Origin: Variovorax paradoxus
Lineage (GTDB): Bacteria > Pseudomonadota > Gammaproteobacteria > Burkholderiales > Burkholderiaceae_C
Direction of reading: 5' to 3'
Length of the DNA: 64,000 nucleotides
Assembly: GCF_018614875.1 (NCBI RefSeq)
Contig: NZ_JAGGNW010000003.1
Span: 85,329 to 149,328 of the forward strand
This document shows positions 11,297-20,036 of this stretch, piece by piece. The notes under the pieces were generated by a model. That model ran no database searches, had not been told where the DNA came from, and was given only the letters and a program-made list of their open reading frames with translations. Both the position numbers and the translations under genes were made by a program. How positions within the stretch are numbered: the stretch's first letter is position 1; the number at the start of each line of letters is the position of its first letter.

Positions 11297-12634
11297 ATGA
11301 CCCACGATCTACGCAAAACCTTCGATGAAGGCCCGATGAGCCGCTTCCAGTGGAGCGCCATCGCCATCTGCGTCACGCTGATCATGCTCGACGGCTTCGA
11401 CGTGCTGGTCATGGCTTTCACTGCGGCCAGCGTGTCGGCCGAGTGGAAGCTCAGCGGCGCCCAACTCGGCGTGCTGTTCAGCGCCGGCCTGTTCGGCATG
11501 GCTGCCGGATCACTGTTCCTGGCGCCGCTTGCCGATCGCTTCGGACGGCAAACCATCATTCTGCTGTGCCTGGTGGTGATCGCGCTCGGCATGGGACTGT
11601 CGGCGCTGGCCCAGAGCAGCACTCAGCTGGCGGCACTGCGCGCGCTCACCGGCCTGGGCATCGGCGGCATGCTAGCCAGCGTCGGCGTCATCACCTCCGA
11701 ATACGCGTCGAACAAATGGCGCAGCACCGCGGTGGCCCTGCAGGCGACCGGCTATCCGATCGGCGCGACGATCGGCGGCAGCATCGCTGCCGTGCTGCTG
11801 GAGCGCTACGGCTGGCGTTCCGTCTTCGTCTTCGGCGGCATCGCCACGGCGCTGATGATCCCGCTGGTGCTGTGGCGCCTGCCCGAATCGGTCGACTTCC
11901 TCATCTCCAAGCGCCCCGCCGGCGCGTTGCGCAAGCTCAACGCGCTGCTGCGCCAGATGACGCGTCCAGAGCTGAGCCAACTCCCGCCGCTGCCGCCGGC
12001 CGGTGAGCGCGCGGCCTCCACGGTAGCGAGCCTGTTCCATGCAGGCCTGGCGCGCTCGACATTGCTGCTGTGGGCTGCGTTCTTCCTGCTGATGTTCAGC
12101 TTCTACTTCGCGCTGAGCTGGACGCCGAAGCTGCTGGTCTCGGCAGGGCTGTCCGCGCGGGAGGGCATCACCGGCGGCGTGCTGCTGAACATCGGCGGCA
12201 TCGTCGGAGGCAGCCTGTTCGGGCTGCTTGTCGCCCGGCTGAACCTGGGGCGCCTGACGGCGGCCTGCCTCACCATCACGGCCCTTGCCATGGTTGCGTT
12301 CGGTGCGGCAACCGGCCACCTCGGCGCATCGTTCGCGATCGCCTTCCTGATCGGCGGATTCATCTTCGGGTCGATGGCCGGGCTCTATGCCTTCGCTCCG
12401 GTGATCTACCCGGCCGCCGTGCGCACGACCGGCATGGGATGGGCGATCGGCATCGGCCGCATCGGCGCCATCCTCGCGCCGCTCATTGCCGGGATGCTGC
12501 TCGATCGCGGCTGGCAGCCGCCGCATCTCTACTACGCCTACGCGCTGCCGCTGATCGCGGCGACGGCAGCCGTCCTCGCACTGCGCCGAAGCGCCGCAGC
12601 GCAGCCCGCCGGCCGCGCGGTCGGCGCGCACTGA
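11297..12634 (+). CDS. aromatic acid:H+ symporter (MFS, AAHS family)
   Basis: 445-residue 12-helix major facilitator transporter of the AAHS family (PcaK, VanK, BenK relatives). The first helix carries LDGFDVLVMAF, the AAHS acidic signature, and the loop 2-3 motif is LADRFGRQ. GGAGACAAC directly precedes the ATG at 11297, while starts further upstream run into the palindromic operator, so this start is preferred. The gene is followed 37 bases later by vanA, so vanillate or a similar methoxybenzoate is the likely cargo, imported with a proton across the inner membrane. Substrate assignment comes from context only. Confidence 0.88.
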   Translation: MTHDLRKTFDEGPMSRFQWSAIAICVTLIMLDGFDVLVMAFTAASVSAEWKLSGAQLGVLFSAGLFGMAAGSLFLAPLADRFGRQTIILLCLVVIALGMGLSALAQSSTQLAALRALTGLGIGGMLASVGVITSEYASNKWRSTAVALQATGYPIGATIGGSIAAVLLERYGWRSVFVFGGIATALMIPLVLWRLPESVDFLISKRPAGALRKLNALLRQMTRPELSQLPPLPPAGERAASTVASLFHAGLARSTLLLWAAFFLLMFSFYFALSWTPKLLVSAGLSAREGITGGVLLNIGGIVGGSLFGLLVARLNLGRLTAACLTITALAMVAFGAATGHLGASFAIAFLIGGFIFGSMAGLYAFAPVIYPAAVRTTGMGWAIGIGRIGAILAPLIAGMLLDRGWQPPHLYYAYALPLIAATAAVLALRRSAAAQPAGRAVGAH

Positions 12635-12671
12635 TCCCTCCTTCCATCCCAGCCATCCAAAGGAAAGCTAC

Positions 12672-13727
12672 ATGTTCCCGAAAAACACCTGGTACGTGGC
12701 CTGCACGGGCAACGAGATCGATGACAAGCCCCTGGGCCGCAAGATCTGTGGCGAGAATCTTGTGCTGTACCGCGCCGCGGAAGGCAAGGCAACTGCACTG
12801 GAGGACTTCTGCCCGCATCGCGGGGCGCCCCTGTCCCTGGGCCGGGTGGTCGAGGGCAAGCTGGTGTGCGGCTACCACGGCCTGGAGATGGGCTGCGACG
12901 GCAAGACGGTCGCCATGCCCGGTCAGCGCGTGCGCGGCTTTCCGGCGATCCGCTCTTTCCCGGTCATCGAGCGCTACGGCTTCGTCTGGATCTGGCCCGG
13001 CGACCCCGCCCTGGCCGACCCGGCCAAGCTGCATCACCTCGAATGGGCCGAAAGCCCGGACTGGGCCTATGGCGGCGGCCTGTTCCACATCCAGTGCGAC
13101 TACCGCCTGATGGTCGACAACCTGATGGACCTGACGCACGAGACCTACGTGCACTCGACCAGCATCGGCCAGAAGGAAATCGACGAGACGCCCACCACCA
13201 CCAAGACCGAGGGCGACCTGGTCACCACCAGCCGCTTCATGGAGAACATCTCGGCGCCGCCCTTCTGGCGCATGGCGCTGCGCGGCAACCACCTGGCCGA
13301 CGACGTGCCGGTCGACCGCTGGCAGATCTGCCGCTTCTCGCCGCCGAGCCATGTGCTGATCGAAGTCGGCGTCGCCCACGCCGGCAAGGGCGGCTACCAC
13401 GCCGACCCGGCGCACAAGGTGTCGAGCATCGTGGTGGACTTCATCACGCCCGAGACCGAGACCTCGCACTGGTACTTCTGGGGCATGGCGCGCAACTTCC
13501 AGCCGCACGACAAGGCGCTGACCGCATCGATCCGCGAGGGCCAGGGCAAGATCTTCAGCGAAGACCTGGAGATGCTCGAATCCCAGCAGCGCAACCTGCT
13601 CGCCCACCCGACGCGCTCGCTGCTGAAACTCAACATCGACTCGGGCGGCGTGCAATCGCGCCGTGTGCTGGAGCGCCTGATCGCGCAAGAAGGGCAAACG
13701 CCCACCGCCCAGGAAGGTGCGGCATGA
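12672..13727 (+). CDS. vanA: vanillate O-demethylase oxygenase subunit
   Basis: 351-residue Rieske non-heme iron oxygenase. Vanillate demethylase converts vanillate to protocatechuate and formaldehyde using O2 and electrons from VanB. The Rieske cluster ligands are C47, H49, C66 and H69 (CPHRGAPLSLG and CGYHGLEMGC); mononuclear iron ligands H156 and H161 and bridging D153 lie in NLMDLTHETYVH. The N terminus MFPKNTWYVAC is typical of VanA. AAAGGAAAG precedes the ATG, and the stop overlaps vanB (ATGA). Other O-demethylases of this family act on syringate or dicamba, so the exact methoxyarene is probable rather than certain. Confidence 0.92.
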   Translation: MFPKNTWYVACTGNEIDDKPLGRKICGENLVLYRAAEGKATALEDFCPHRGAPLSLGRVVEGKLVCGYHGLEMGCDGKTVAMPGQRVRGFPAIRSFPVIERYGFVWIWPGDPALADPAKLHHLEWAESPDWAYGGGLFHIQCDYRLMVDNLMDLTHETYVHSTSIGQKEIDETPTTTKTEGDLVTTSRFMENISAPPFWRMALRGNHLADDVPVDRWQICRFSPPSHVLIEVGVAHAGKGGYHADPAHKVSSIVVDFITPETETSHWYFWGMARNFQPHDKALTASIREGQGKIFSEDLEMLESQQRNLLAHPTRSLLKLNIDSGGVQSRRVLERLIAQEGQTPTAQEGAA

Positions 13728-14689
13728 ACGCCGCCGAACTGAACGTGCGCGTCGCCCGCAAGCACGCGGAGGCGCTGGATATCTGCACCTTCGAGCTGGT
13801 CCACGCCGAGGGGCATGCCTTGCCTGCGTTCTCGGCCGGATCGCACATCGACGTGCACTTGCCGAACGGCCTCACGCGCCAGTACTCGCTGTGCAACGAT
13901 CCGCAGGAGAGCCACCGCTATCTGATCGGCGTGCTGCGCGATCCTTCGTCGCGCGGCGGCTCGCAGGCGATGCATGAACTGGTGCAGGAAGGAAGCACGC
14001 TGCGCATCAGCGCACCGAAGAACCACTTCCCGCTGGCGCACGCGGCCGCGCGCAGCGTGCTGATCGCAGGCGGCATCGGCGTGACGCCGGTCCTGTGCAT
14101 GGCCGAGCGGCTGGCACTGAGCGGGGCGCCTTTCGAGATGCACTACTGCACGCGCTCGCGCGAGCGCACCGCCTTCGCCGAGCGCATCGCGCGGTCCGCG
14201 TTCGCATCGCAGGTGCAGTTCCACTTCGATGACGGGGACGAGGCACAGAAGCTGTCGCTGCCAGAGGCGGTCGGCGCGCCGCAGCAGGGCGTGCACCTGT
14301 ATGTCTGTGGCCCGAAGGGCTTCATGGACTGGGTGCTGGATGCGGCGCGCACCGCCGGTTGGCCAGCCGACCAACTGCACTACGAGTTCTTCTCGGCCGA
14401 GATCGCCGCGTCGGACGCCGATGCGGCGTTCGAGGTCAAGCTGGCGAGCTCGGGGCGCATCGTCACGGTACCCAAGGATCGCACGGTGGTGCAGGCGCTT
14501 GCCGCGGCGGGCATCGAGGTGGCGACCTCCTGCGAACAGGGCGTGTGCGGTACCTGCCTCACACGCGTGCTGGAGGGCGAGCCAGACCACAAGGACATGT
14601 ACCTGTCGCCGGAAGAACAGGCGGCCAACGACCAGTTCACCCCCTGCTGCTCGCGCTCGCGTTCGGCGATGCTGGTGCTCGACCTTTAG
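13724..14689 (+). CDS. vanB: vanillate O-demethylase reductase subunit
   Basis: 321-residue class IA oxygenase reductase that transfers electrons from NADH to VanA. Domain order: FMN/FAD-binding beta barrel with RQYSLCNDP (about 47-55), nucleotide-binding region with AGGIGVTPVL and CGPKGFMD, and a C-terminal plant-type [2Fe-2S] ferredoxin with SCEQGVCGTC plus the distal Cys in TPCCSRS. This FMN-NAD-ferredoxin order is that of VanB/phthalate dioxygenase reductase. Translation is coupled to vanA by the four-base overlap. Confidence 0.93.
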   Translation: MNAAELNVRVARKHAEALDICTFELVHAEGHALPAFSAGSHIDVHLPNGLTRQYSLCNDPQESHRYLIGVLRDPSSRGGSQAMHELVQEGSTLRISAPKNHFPLAHAAARSVLIAGGIGVTPVLCMAERLALSGAPFEMHYCTRSRERTAFAERIARSAFASQVQFHFDDGDEAQKLSLPEAVGAPQQGVHLYVCGPKGFMDWVLDAARTAGWPADQLHYEFFSAEIAASDADAAFEVKLASSGRIVTVPKDRTVVQALAAAGIEVATSCEQGVCGTCLTRVLEGEPDHKDMYLSPEEQAANDQFTPCCSRSRSAMLVLDL

Positions 14690-14706
14690 GAGCTGGCGCG
14701 GTGGAA

Positions 14707-14722
14707 CGATTCAATAGAATCG
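14707..14722. promoter_or_regulatory. dyad upstream of the MarR regulator
   Basis: CGATTC-AATA-GAATCG, 6-bp arms with a 4-base centre, 45-60 bases before the regulator's ATG. Its outer half resembles the ATTCA half-site of the 11.2-kb operators, so autoregulation is possible. If the regulator instead starts at the GTG at 14701, the dyad is coding. Confidence 0.35.
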
Positions 14723-14766
14723 CAGGCTCCGTCTTTGCCGCCGGGACCGATTCAGGTTTCGACATC

Positions 14767-15234
14767 ATGCCCAGCCCCACAACCGACGCCGCCGAGATCG
14801 ACATCAACGACCAGCCGGGCCACCTGATTCGCCGGGCCCATCAGATCGCGGTCTCGGTATTCCACGAAATGCTGGGGCGCGACATCACGCCGGTCCAATA
14901 CGCAATCTTGCGCACCTTGCAGAAGAAGCCGGGCATCGACCAGGTGACGCTGGCCCAGCAAGTGGCACTCGACACCTCCACCGCCGCCGACATCGCCGCG
15001 CGCTTGGAGACCAAGGGATGGATCACGCGCCAGGTATTGACGCGCGGTCAGCGCGAACTGCGCCTGACCGCCGCGGGCACGACGCTGCTGGCGCAAACGG
15101 TGCCGGCGATGGCCCAGATGCAGGACACGCTGTTCAGCACCATGAGCGAGCAGGAGCGCCGCGCTTTCATGATGCTGCTCGCCAAGTTTGTCACGGCCAA
15201 CAACGAAAGAAGCCGCGCGCCCATGCGTGCGTGA
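14767..15234 (+). CDS. MarR-family regulator of the vanillate cluster
   Basis: 155-residue winged-helix protein of the MarR family: dimerisation helices at both ends, DNA-recognition segment VTLAQQVALDTSTAADIAARLETKGWI and wing ITRQVLTRGQRELRLTAAG. MarR proteins usually repress aromatic-catabolic genes until a phenolic ligand binds. It lies 77 bases after vanB on the same strand and probably controls the operators at 11214-11248. An upstream GTG at 14701 has a better ribosome site (AGGAG) and would add 22 residues, but that extension looks unlike other MarR N termini. Confidence 0.85.
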   Translation: MPSPTTDAAEIDINDQPGHLIRRAHQIAVSVFHEMLGRDITPVQYAILRTLQKKPGIDQVTLAQQVALDTSTAADIAARLETKGWITRQVLTRGQRELRLTAAGTTLLAQTVPAMAQMQDTLFSTMSEQERRAFMMLLAKFVTANNERSRAPMRA

Positions 15235-15602
15235 GGAGGGATCGGGCGTCCGCCGGATTCGTGGCGCGAATGAGCCATGGAAGACATCGCCGGCGCCAGT
15301 GTGGATGGGGTCCGGCGGCAGGCCGCACCGGTTGGATGCATTGCCGCTGTCGGAAGGCCTCACGCGGAGCGCCGATGGCAACTTAACTCTACGTTGACAA
15401 CTTCATCGACCCAGACATCATGATCCTGCGGATCGAAGGGGCACTCTGACGCCTGCGGGGAAGTCGTCAAGCTGCAAGAGCATCCGGCGGCGATGCGGGT
15501 CACGACGCACTGATGCGTCGACCCCGATGAAATAGACGATCTTCTTCGAGCCGCCAATCGAAGAGCAAATCATCGAAATCACAACTGGGAAAGAAGGACT
15601 CC
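15235..15602. other. intergenic stretch without recognised gene
   Basis: About 370 bases between the MarR gene and the frameshifted secreted-protein gene. Only short frames are present on either strand and none resembles a known family. Base composition falls toward the right side, where the lower-GC gene begins. GGGAAAGAAGGACTCC just before 15603 serves as that gene's ribosome site. Confidence 0.5.
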
Positions 15603-17113
15603 ATGCCTCATACCTTGCTGCGACGACTTTTGATGTCATTGGGCTGCCTGTCGGGAATTGTCGTTGCTCCTCAGGGGCAGGCCGCACCGCTCGGGGATCC
15701 GATCATGGTGAATACCACCACTGCCGGCAATCAGCGTCCGATTTATTTCTCCGCAGGATCAAATGGAGAAAGACTTCTGATCTGGTTCGACGCCGCAGCA
15801 AATGCCACGTACGCTCAAAGAATAAGGTCGTCAGGAACACCTTTTTTAACAAAACACCAGATCCAAGCGCCTCCGACGTATGCGAATTTCTCGGTCGACC
15901 GAGCCGGCAATTTCGCCTTCGGAAGTCACCCTGGAAGAGTCATGGCCTATGGCAGAAACGGAAACCTGCTCTCCAGTTTTCAAACAACCCCGGATTCATC
16001 GAGCACAGTCGCCAGCATGGATACGGATGGCAATATCACTGCAGCCTACTCGCGCTCGGCCTCGGAAGGGGCGCCTCGGACGATTGCAATCAGGCGATTC
16101 AATACCAGCGGAATTCCCATCAGTCCTGAAGTCATCGTTGCATCGGATGCCCCGGACAAACTCTCCGGCCCCAGTTCGATTGCCACCGACGATGCAGGAA
16201 ACATCGCATTGTCATTTGCGACCAGGCCCGGTCCCACGGCAAACCAATCCAACATCATGATCCAGCGCTTCAGCCGCGCAGGTGTTGCGCTGGCTCCGGC
16301 ACTTGTCGTCAGCGCCATCCGATCGATCTACAGTTCAGGCGGCCGTATTGCCATGGACCCCGGCGGAAAATCCGTCATCACCTGGAGCGCTTCCCAAGAC
16401 GATAACTACACCTGGAACATATACGCCCGCCCCTATGACGCGAATGGCAACCCCAGCGGATTGGTGCGAGTCAACCAACGCATCCACGAAGGCGAACCCG
16501 GGCCGAATCCGGGGATTGAATTGCAGAGAATGGCGATTTTGTCGTTTCATGGATTGCATCGAATGGCGTGGTCGGTGGGCCCCAAAGCTCTACGTTGGCT
16601 GCTAGACAATTTCGCAGCGACGGAACTCCGATTACCGATGAATTTCGAGTCGACCCGCCGCAACCTCAATTTGGAGCCAACCCGCTGCTGGCAATGGATC
16701 CGGTGGGAAATTTTGCAGTGACATGGGTCAGCAACTCTGCCGAGACCGGATGGGACGTCATGGTGCGCTCCTTCAAGATGGACACCCGGCCGCCCCTTGT
16801 GCAACTCCTGAACAACCAGCCCGCCCAAGGCCTGGCTGGCGGCACCGACAGCTGGAGCTACTACCGGATCACGGTCCCCCCCGGCGTCGCGCAGCTGAGC
16901 ATCAACATGGCCGGCCCCGTCGGCGGTGGCGATGGCGACATGTACGTCCGCCTCGGCGCACTCCCGTCGTTGACGGCCTGGGACTTCCGCCCCTACGTCA
17001 ACGGCAGCAACGAAGCCATCGCGATCAGCAATCCCCTGCCTGGTGACTTCTACATCGCGATCCATGGACGCAGCGCGTACTCGTCGGTCGGCCTGACCGC
17101 GAGCTACGACTGA
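15603..17113 (+). pseudogene. secreted repeat protein with C-terminal PPC domain, frameshifted
   Basis: Two overlapping frames together encode one protein of about 503 residues. The first (15603 to about 16527) gives a signal peptide ending near GQAAP and repeats of the form MDTDGN, TDDAGNIALSF and MDPGGKSVITW; the second continues with ENGDFVVSWIASNG and MDPVGNFAVTW, then a bacterial pre-peptidase C-terminal (PPC) domain (SYYRITVPPGVAQLSIN... GDFYIAIHGRSAYSSVGL). Continuity is restored by one extra G after codon CAG near 16525, so a single-base deletion, real or a sequencing error, splits the gene. The repeats suggest a beta-propeller-like fold; function is unknown. Composition is less GC-rich than neighbours, consistent with transfer. 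Confidence 0.75.
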
Positions 17114-17117
17114 GGCT

Positions 17118-17136
17118 CGCCTGGCCGCGCCAGGCG
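17118..17136. terminator. hairpin between convergent genes
   Basis: CGCCTGG-CCGCG-CCAGGCG, a 7-bp GC-rich stem with 5-base loop, between the PPC-protein stop and the leftward hydrolase stop. It could serve both strands. No long T-run follows. Confidence 0.42.
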
Positions 17137-17177
17137 TTCGCCTCCATGAAATCGTCCTCCCGCCAACCCGCCTGCTC

Positions 17178-17999
17178 CTAGGCCTGGATGAATGCCAGCA
17201 GATCCGCGTTCACCTGATCTTTATGCGTGGTGCAGGTGGCGTGTGGCGCGCCGGCGTAGACCTTGAGTTGGCTGCCCTTGATCATCTCGGCCGCGAGCTT
17301 GCCGGTGGCCTCGAAGGGCACGACCTGGTCGTCGTCGCCGTGGATCACGAGCGTGGGCACATCGATCTTCGCCATGTCGGGGCGGAAGTCGGTTTCCGAG
17401 AACGCGGTCACGCAGTCGATGGTGGCCTTGATGGAGGCTTGCAGCGCGATCTGCAGCGTCTGCTTGAACACGCCCTGCGACACCTTGGCGCCGGGCCGGT
17501 TGGTGCCGTAGAACAGCGTGCTGAAGTCGTCGAGGAACTGCGGACGATCGGCAGCCAGGCCGGCGCGGATGCCTGCGAACAGCGATGCATCGGGGCCCAC
17601 GGGGTGATCGGCGGTCTTCATGAACAGCGGCGTCACCGCGCTGATGAGCGCGAGCTTGGCGATGCGCGACGTGCCCTTGCGCGCGATGTAGCGCGTCACG
17701 TCGCCGCCGCCCATCGAGAAGCCCGCGAGGATCACGTCCTTCAGGTCGAGCTTCTCGATCAGTTCGGAAATGTCGTCGGCGAAGGTGTCGTAGTCGTAGC
17801 CGGTCCAGGGCTGGCTCGAACGGCCGAAACCGCGGCGGTCGAACGCGATGGTGCGGTAGCCGCGTTCCGCGAAGAACAGCATCTGGGCGTCCCACATGTC
17901 CGCACTGAGGGGCCAGCCATGGCTGAAGAGGATGGGCTGGCCCGAGCCCCAGTCCTTGTAGTAGAGCTCGGTGCCGTCGCGCAACGTGAGTGTGGTCAT
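17178..17999 (-). CDS. alpha/beta hydrolase, cofactor-free haloperoxidase-like
   Basis: 273-residue alpha/beta hydrolase of the non-heme chloroperoxidase/esterase group. Visible triad: S95 in AGFSMGGGD, an Asp at 222-224 in HGDDDQVVP, and H253 in APHATCTTH; oxyanion region SHGWPLS. These enzymes hydrolyse esters or lactones and form peracids in the presence of acetate and peroxide. It is the last gene of the leftward cluster that begins at 23035, 38 bases after the MFS gene. The start at 17999 was chosen for the typical [18 protein letters not shown] opening. Natural substrate unknown. Confidence 0.9.
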   Translation of the reverse strand: MTTLTLRDGTELYYKDWGSGQPILFSHGWPLSADMWDAQMLFFAERGYRTIAFDRRGFGRSSQPWTGYDYDTFADDISELIEKLDLKDVILAGFSMGGGDVTRYIARKGTSRIAKLALISAVTPLFMKTADHPVGPDASLFAGIRAGLAADRPQFLDDFSTLFYGTNRPGAKVSQGVFKQTLQIALQASIKATIDCVTAFSETDFRPDMAKIDVPTLVIHGDDDQVVPFEATGKLAAEMIKGSQLKVYAGAPHATCTTHKDQVNADLLAFIQA

Positions 18000-18037
18000 G
18001 GTTTTTTTCCAGGTTGATGAAAGAGGGAAGGAAGCAA

Positions 18038-19639
18038 TCAGAGAGACAGGAAGTGCTGCACCTCGGGCTTGCCGGGCCCGATGTGGAATCGCGTGGCCTC
18101 GCCTTGCAGGTCGGCATCGGCATGCGACACGCGGTGGTGCTGGCGCAAATGTTCGGCCCAGGATTCGACGAGGAACCATTCCATGATGCGCTCGGGATCG
18201 CCCGTGTGTTCGGTGAGGCCCCAGGCATAGGCGCCGTCGCGGCGGCGCTCCAGCGACAGCCGCTTCATCACGGCGAGGAACGCGGGGCGGTCGTCCTGGC
18301 GGATGCGGTATTCCACCTGCACCATTACCGGGCCGCGATCGTTCGCCACGGGCTGGGTGAGCAGCGGCTCGGGCCAGTGGTTCGAGGGCTGCAGGTCGGC
18401 CTCGCCGGCAGGCAGGCGCACGCGGTGAAAAGCCAGGCCGGCCACCGCCAGGCCCACCGCGCCCGCCACCAGCGTGGCCGGCACGCCGACCTGCTGCGCG
18501 ACCAGGCCCCAGCCCAGGCTGCCGGCGGCCATCGCGCCGTTGAATACCGTGAGATACACAGCCAGCCCGCGCCCGCGCACCCAGTTCGGCAGGATCGATT
18601 GCGCCACCCCGTTGAGCGTGGTGAGCGCAATGATCCAGCCCAGGCCCAGCACCAGCAGCAACAGCACCGCGAGCCACTGCGGCGGTGCGAAGACCAGGCT
18701 GCCCATCACGCCCGCGGTGAGCAGCGAGGCCAGCAGCAGCATGCCGTCGGCATCGAGCCGCGCACGCAGCCGCGGCATCACCAGCGCGCCGCCGATCGCG
18801 CCCGCACCCACGGCGCCGAGCAGCACGCCGTAGAAGCCGGCGCTGCCGCCGAGCATCTGGCGCGCCACCAGCGGCAGCAGCGCCCACACCGAACTGGCGA
18901 ACAGGAAGAACACCGCCGCGCGCAGCAGCACGCGATGCAGTTCGCGGCTGGCGCGCGTGTAGCGCAGGCCGGCGCGGAAGGCGCCGAGGAAGTTCTCCGA
19001 CAGGCCGCTGTCGACGGCCGCCGGGCGCTTCCACCACAGCAGCGCCGCGATGACGAACACATAGCTGAGCACGTCGATGCCGTAGGTGGCGGCCGCGCCA
19101 AAGCTCGCGAGGATCAGGCCGCCCGCGGCCGGCCCGATGGAACGCGCGATGTTGATGCCCAGCGAGTTCAGCGCCACCGCGCCCTTGAGCTCGGCGCGCG
19201 GCACCAGCTCCGGCACGATCGACTGCCAGGTCGGCCCCATCAGCGCCGCGCCGATGCCGCCCACGAAAGTCAGCGCGATCAGGTATTCGACCGTGAGCGC
19301 GCCGGTGTGCGAGAGCACCAGCAGCGCGCCGCTCACCGCCGCCAGCACCAGCTGCACGAAGATCAGGAGCCGCCGGCGGTCGAGGATGTCCGACAGCACC
19401 CCGGCCGGAATCGCGAGCAGGAAGATCGGCAGCGTGGCCGCGGTCTGGATCAGCGCCACCGCGGTCGGGCTTGCCGAGAGATCGGTCACCAGCCACGAGC
19501 TCGCCACGTCGCGCATGAAGCTGCCGATATTGCCGAGCACGGTGGCGGCCCACAGCACGGCGAACACCGGCTGGCGCAGCGGCGCGAAGGCGCCGGGCTG
19601 GGGCGATGGTGCAACGGCGACGCGCGGAGTTTCAGACAT
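18038..19639 (-). CDS. EntS-like MFS exporter with C-terminal cytosolic domain
   Basis: 533-residue protein. Residues about 20-420 are a 12-helix MFS exporter of the EntS/MFS_3 group ([16 protein letters not shown] loop motif). Residues about 430-533 form a soluble tail beginning [24 protein letters not shown] and containing [25 protein letters not shown], which looks like a ferredoxin-like antibiotic-biosynthesis-monooxygenase (ABM) type domain. Such tails occur in this MFS family. The gene starts inside the 3' end of the DoxX gene (8-base overlap), so the two are translationally coupled. Substrate unknown. Confidence 0.85.
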   Translation of the reverse strand: MSETPRVAVAPSPQPGAFAPLRQPVFAVLWAATVLGNIGSFMRDVASSWLVTDLSASPTAVALIQTAATLPIFLLAIPAGVLSDILDRRRLLIFVQLVLAAVSGALLVLSHTGALTVEYLIALTFVGGIGAALMGPTWQSIVPELVPRAELKGAVALNSLGINIARSIGPAAGGLILASFGAAATYGIDVLSYVFVIAALLWWKRPAAVDSGLSENFLGAFRAGLRYTRASRELHRVLLRAAVFFLFASSVWALLPLVARQMLGGSAGFYGVLLGAVGAGAIGGALVMPRLRARLDADGMLLLASLLTAGVMGSLVFAPPQWLAVLLLLVLGLGWIIALTTLNGVAQSILPNWVRGRGLAVYLTVFNGAMAAGSLGWGLVAQQVGVPATLVAGAVGLAVAGLAFHRVRLPAGEADLQPSNHWPEPLLTQPVANDRGPVMVQVEYRIRQDDRPAFLAVMKRLSLERRRDGAYAWGLTEHTGDPERIMEWFLVESWAEHLRQHHRVSHADADLQGEATRFHIGPGKPEVQHFLSL

Positions 19640-20036
19640 GGGTGCGCTCCTTCAGGTCATGCCAGGCAACGAGCAGGAAGCCGCCGACGAGGCCCAGGTG
19701 TTCGAAGAAGGAGTTCGCCGCCATGAAGCGCGCCGGCTGCGGCATTTCCCAGAAGCGCAGCGCCACGAAAGTCGCCATCAGCGTGAAGCCCGCGAGCGCC
19801 AGCGCGCCGAGCCAGCGCCAGAAGCCCGTGAGGATCAGCGCCGCGGCACCGAGCTCCAGCACGATCACCGCCGCGGCCAGCGGCCCGGCGGGCGCGAGAC
19901 CGAAGTGGTTCATCTCGGCGATGGCGGCGTCGAAGTCCATCGCCTTGTTGAAACCGCCCTGCAGGTAGGCTGCGCACAGCAGCAGCAAGGCGATCCAGCG
20001 CAATGCGGGTGAGGTTGTCCAGCGCATCGTCGTCAT
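19632..20036 (-). CDS. DoxX-family membrane protein
   Basis: 134-residue four-helix inner-membrane protein with the DoxX pattern (AAYLQGGFNKAMDF, GFWRWLGALALAGFTLMATF). DoxX-like proteins are linked to quinone or thiol redox processes, though their biochemistry is mostly unclear. Its first codon shares one base with the amidohydrolase stop (TGATG), and it overlaps the MFS gene by eight bases, so all three are co-translated. An internal Met at codon 4 could also start. Confidence 0.82.
   Translation of the reverse strand: MTTMRWTTSPALRWIALLLLCAAYLQGGFNKAMDFDAAIAEMNHFGLAPAGPLAAAVIVLELGAAALILTGFWRWLGALALAGFTLMATFVALRFWEMPQPARFMAANSFFEHLGLVGGFLLVAWHDLKERTHV

Noticed and set aside
15360..15687. 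minus-strand frames between the MarR gene and PPC-protein gene
   Set aside because: Short and without recognisable domain; they overlap the signal-peptide coding start of the rightward gene.
17990..19726. 578-residue plus-strand frame opposite the MFS gene
   Set aside because: Shadow frame with His/Gln/Arg runs and no signal for coding.
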